5,479 nt of DNA. It comes from DASTYU01 sp035764655 (GTDB lineage: Bacteria; Chloroflexota; Limnocylindria; Limnocylindrales; CSP1-4). Shown here piece by piece: positions 5,133 through 5,479 of the stretch. Position numbers and translations under genes: made by a program. The stretch covers positions 1 to 5,479 of the forward strand of contig DASTYU010000116.1 in NCBI GenBank assembly GCA_035764655.1, read 5' to 3'. Below the pieces are notes generated by a model, which was not told the DNA's origin, ran no database searches, and saw only the letters and a list, made by a program, of their open reading frames with translations. The stretch's first letter is position 1, and each line of letters begins with the position of its first letter.

Positions 5133-5479
5133 CCAAGACCGTCATCTCGTCCGCCACGCGCCACGTCGTCATCGGTGACGACCTGCCGTTCGTGATCATC
5201 GGCGAGCGGATCAATCCGACGGGCCGAAATCTGCTGGCCGAGGAGATGAAGGCCGGCGACTTCAGCCGGGTCGAGCGCGACACCCTCGCCCAGGTCGAAG
5301 CCGGCGCGCACATGCTCGACGTCAATGCGGGCATTCCGCTCGCCGACGAGCCGGCGATCCTCGCCACGACCGTTCAGCTGGTCCAGTCACTGACCGACCT
5401 CCCCCTGTCGATCGATTCGTCGATCGTCGAGGCGCTCGAAGCGGGTCTCGCGGTCTACCAGGGCAAGGCGCTCGTCAAC
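5129..5479 (+). CDS. Methyltetrahydrofolate:corrinoid methyltransferase (pterin-binding TIM barrel), 3' truncated by window
   Basis: The first 117 residues are present and the frame is open at the window end. The sequence belongs to the pterin-binding (DHPS/AcsE/MetH-type) superfamily. Seen are FVIIGERINPTGR (21-33), typical of methyltetrahydrofolate-corrinoid methyltransferases, then a helix with VEAGAHMLDVNAG (56-68), and strand 3 with LPLSIDSS (91-98). D65, N67 and D96 fall where pterin-contacting Asp and Asn residues lie in the family. Full-length members are about 260-350 residues, so over half the gene is missing. The enzyme moves a methyl group between the cobalt of the corrinoid protein and N5 of tetrahydrofolate; in a catabolic operon the direction would be towards methyl-THF. 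The start is fixed by the ATGA overlap with the preceding gene. Confidence 0.95.
   Translation, partial: MTKTVISSATRHVVIGDDLPFVIIGERINPTGRNLLAEEMKAGDFSRVERDTLAQVEAGAHMLDVNAGIPLADEPAILATTVQLVQSLTDLPLSIDSSIVEALEAGLAVYQGKALVN

Overview
The window is high-GC DNA with strongly GC-biased third codon positions. Coding density is high, with several start/stop overlaps of the ATGA type, and there is a lipoprotein with a Ser/Thr/Pro/Ala-rich linker. This style fits a high-GC bacterium such as an Actinomycetota or Chloroflexota member. That placement is an inference from composition and protein style, because there is no rRNA or other marker gene here. No tRNA, rRNA, CRISPR array or mobile element was seen.

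Left part (1-2275). The 3' end of an unrecognised plus-strand gene runs 11 nt into the end of a convergent minus-strand cluster. That cluster, read right to left, is a small cupin protein (2275-1802), a lipoprotein (1779-646) and a YmdB-like macrodomain protein (649-131). The cupin-lipoprotein gap is 22 nt and the lipoprotein and macrodomain genes share an ATGA overlap, so the three look like one transcription unit.

Middle (2473-3344). An IclR-family regulator (3240-2473, GTG start) is divergent from the right-hand operon. The 104-nt divergent region holds a perfect 17-bp palindrome and, 18 bp away, a degraded copy that covers a TATAGT -10-like hexamer. These are good candidates for IclR operators controlling both directions.

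Right part (3345-5479). Four tightly packed plus-strand genes encode a methyltransferase-cognate corrinoid (B12) protein, a DUF1638 protein, a small protein of the misleadingly named 'virulence factor' family, and the start of a methyltetrahydrofolate:corrinoid methyltransferase that runs off the window. Together they look like part of a corrinoid-dependent demethylation pathway. A substrate-specific methyltransferase, probably encoded downstream, would load a methyl group onto the corrinoid protein, and the last enzyme would pass it to tetrahydrofolate. The substrate cannot be read from this window.

The most notable points are the IclR operator pair, the two poorly characterised proteins (DUF1638 and 'virulence factor') embedded in the corrinoid operon, and an apparently non-native 69-residue tail on the DUF1638 gene. 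A single-base indel would remove that tail and expose a roughly 207-nt stretch containing a strong hairpin.
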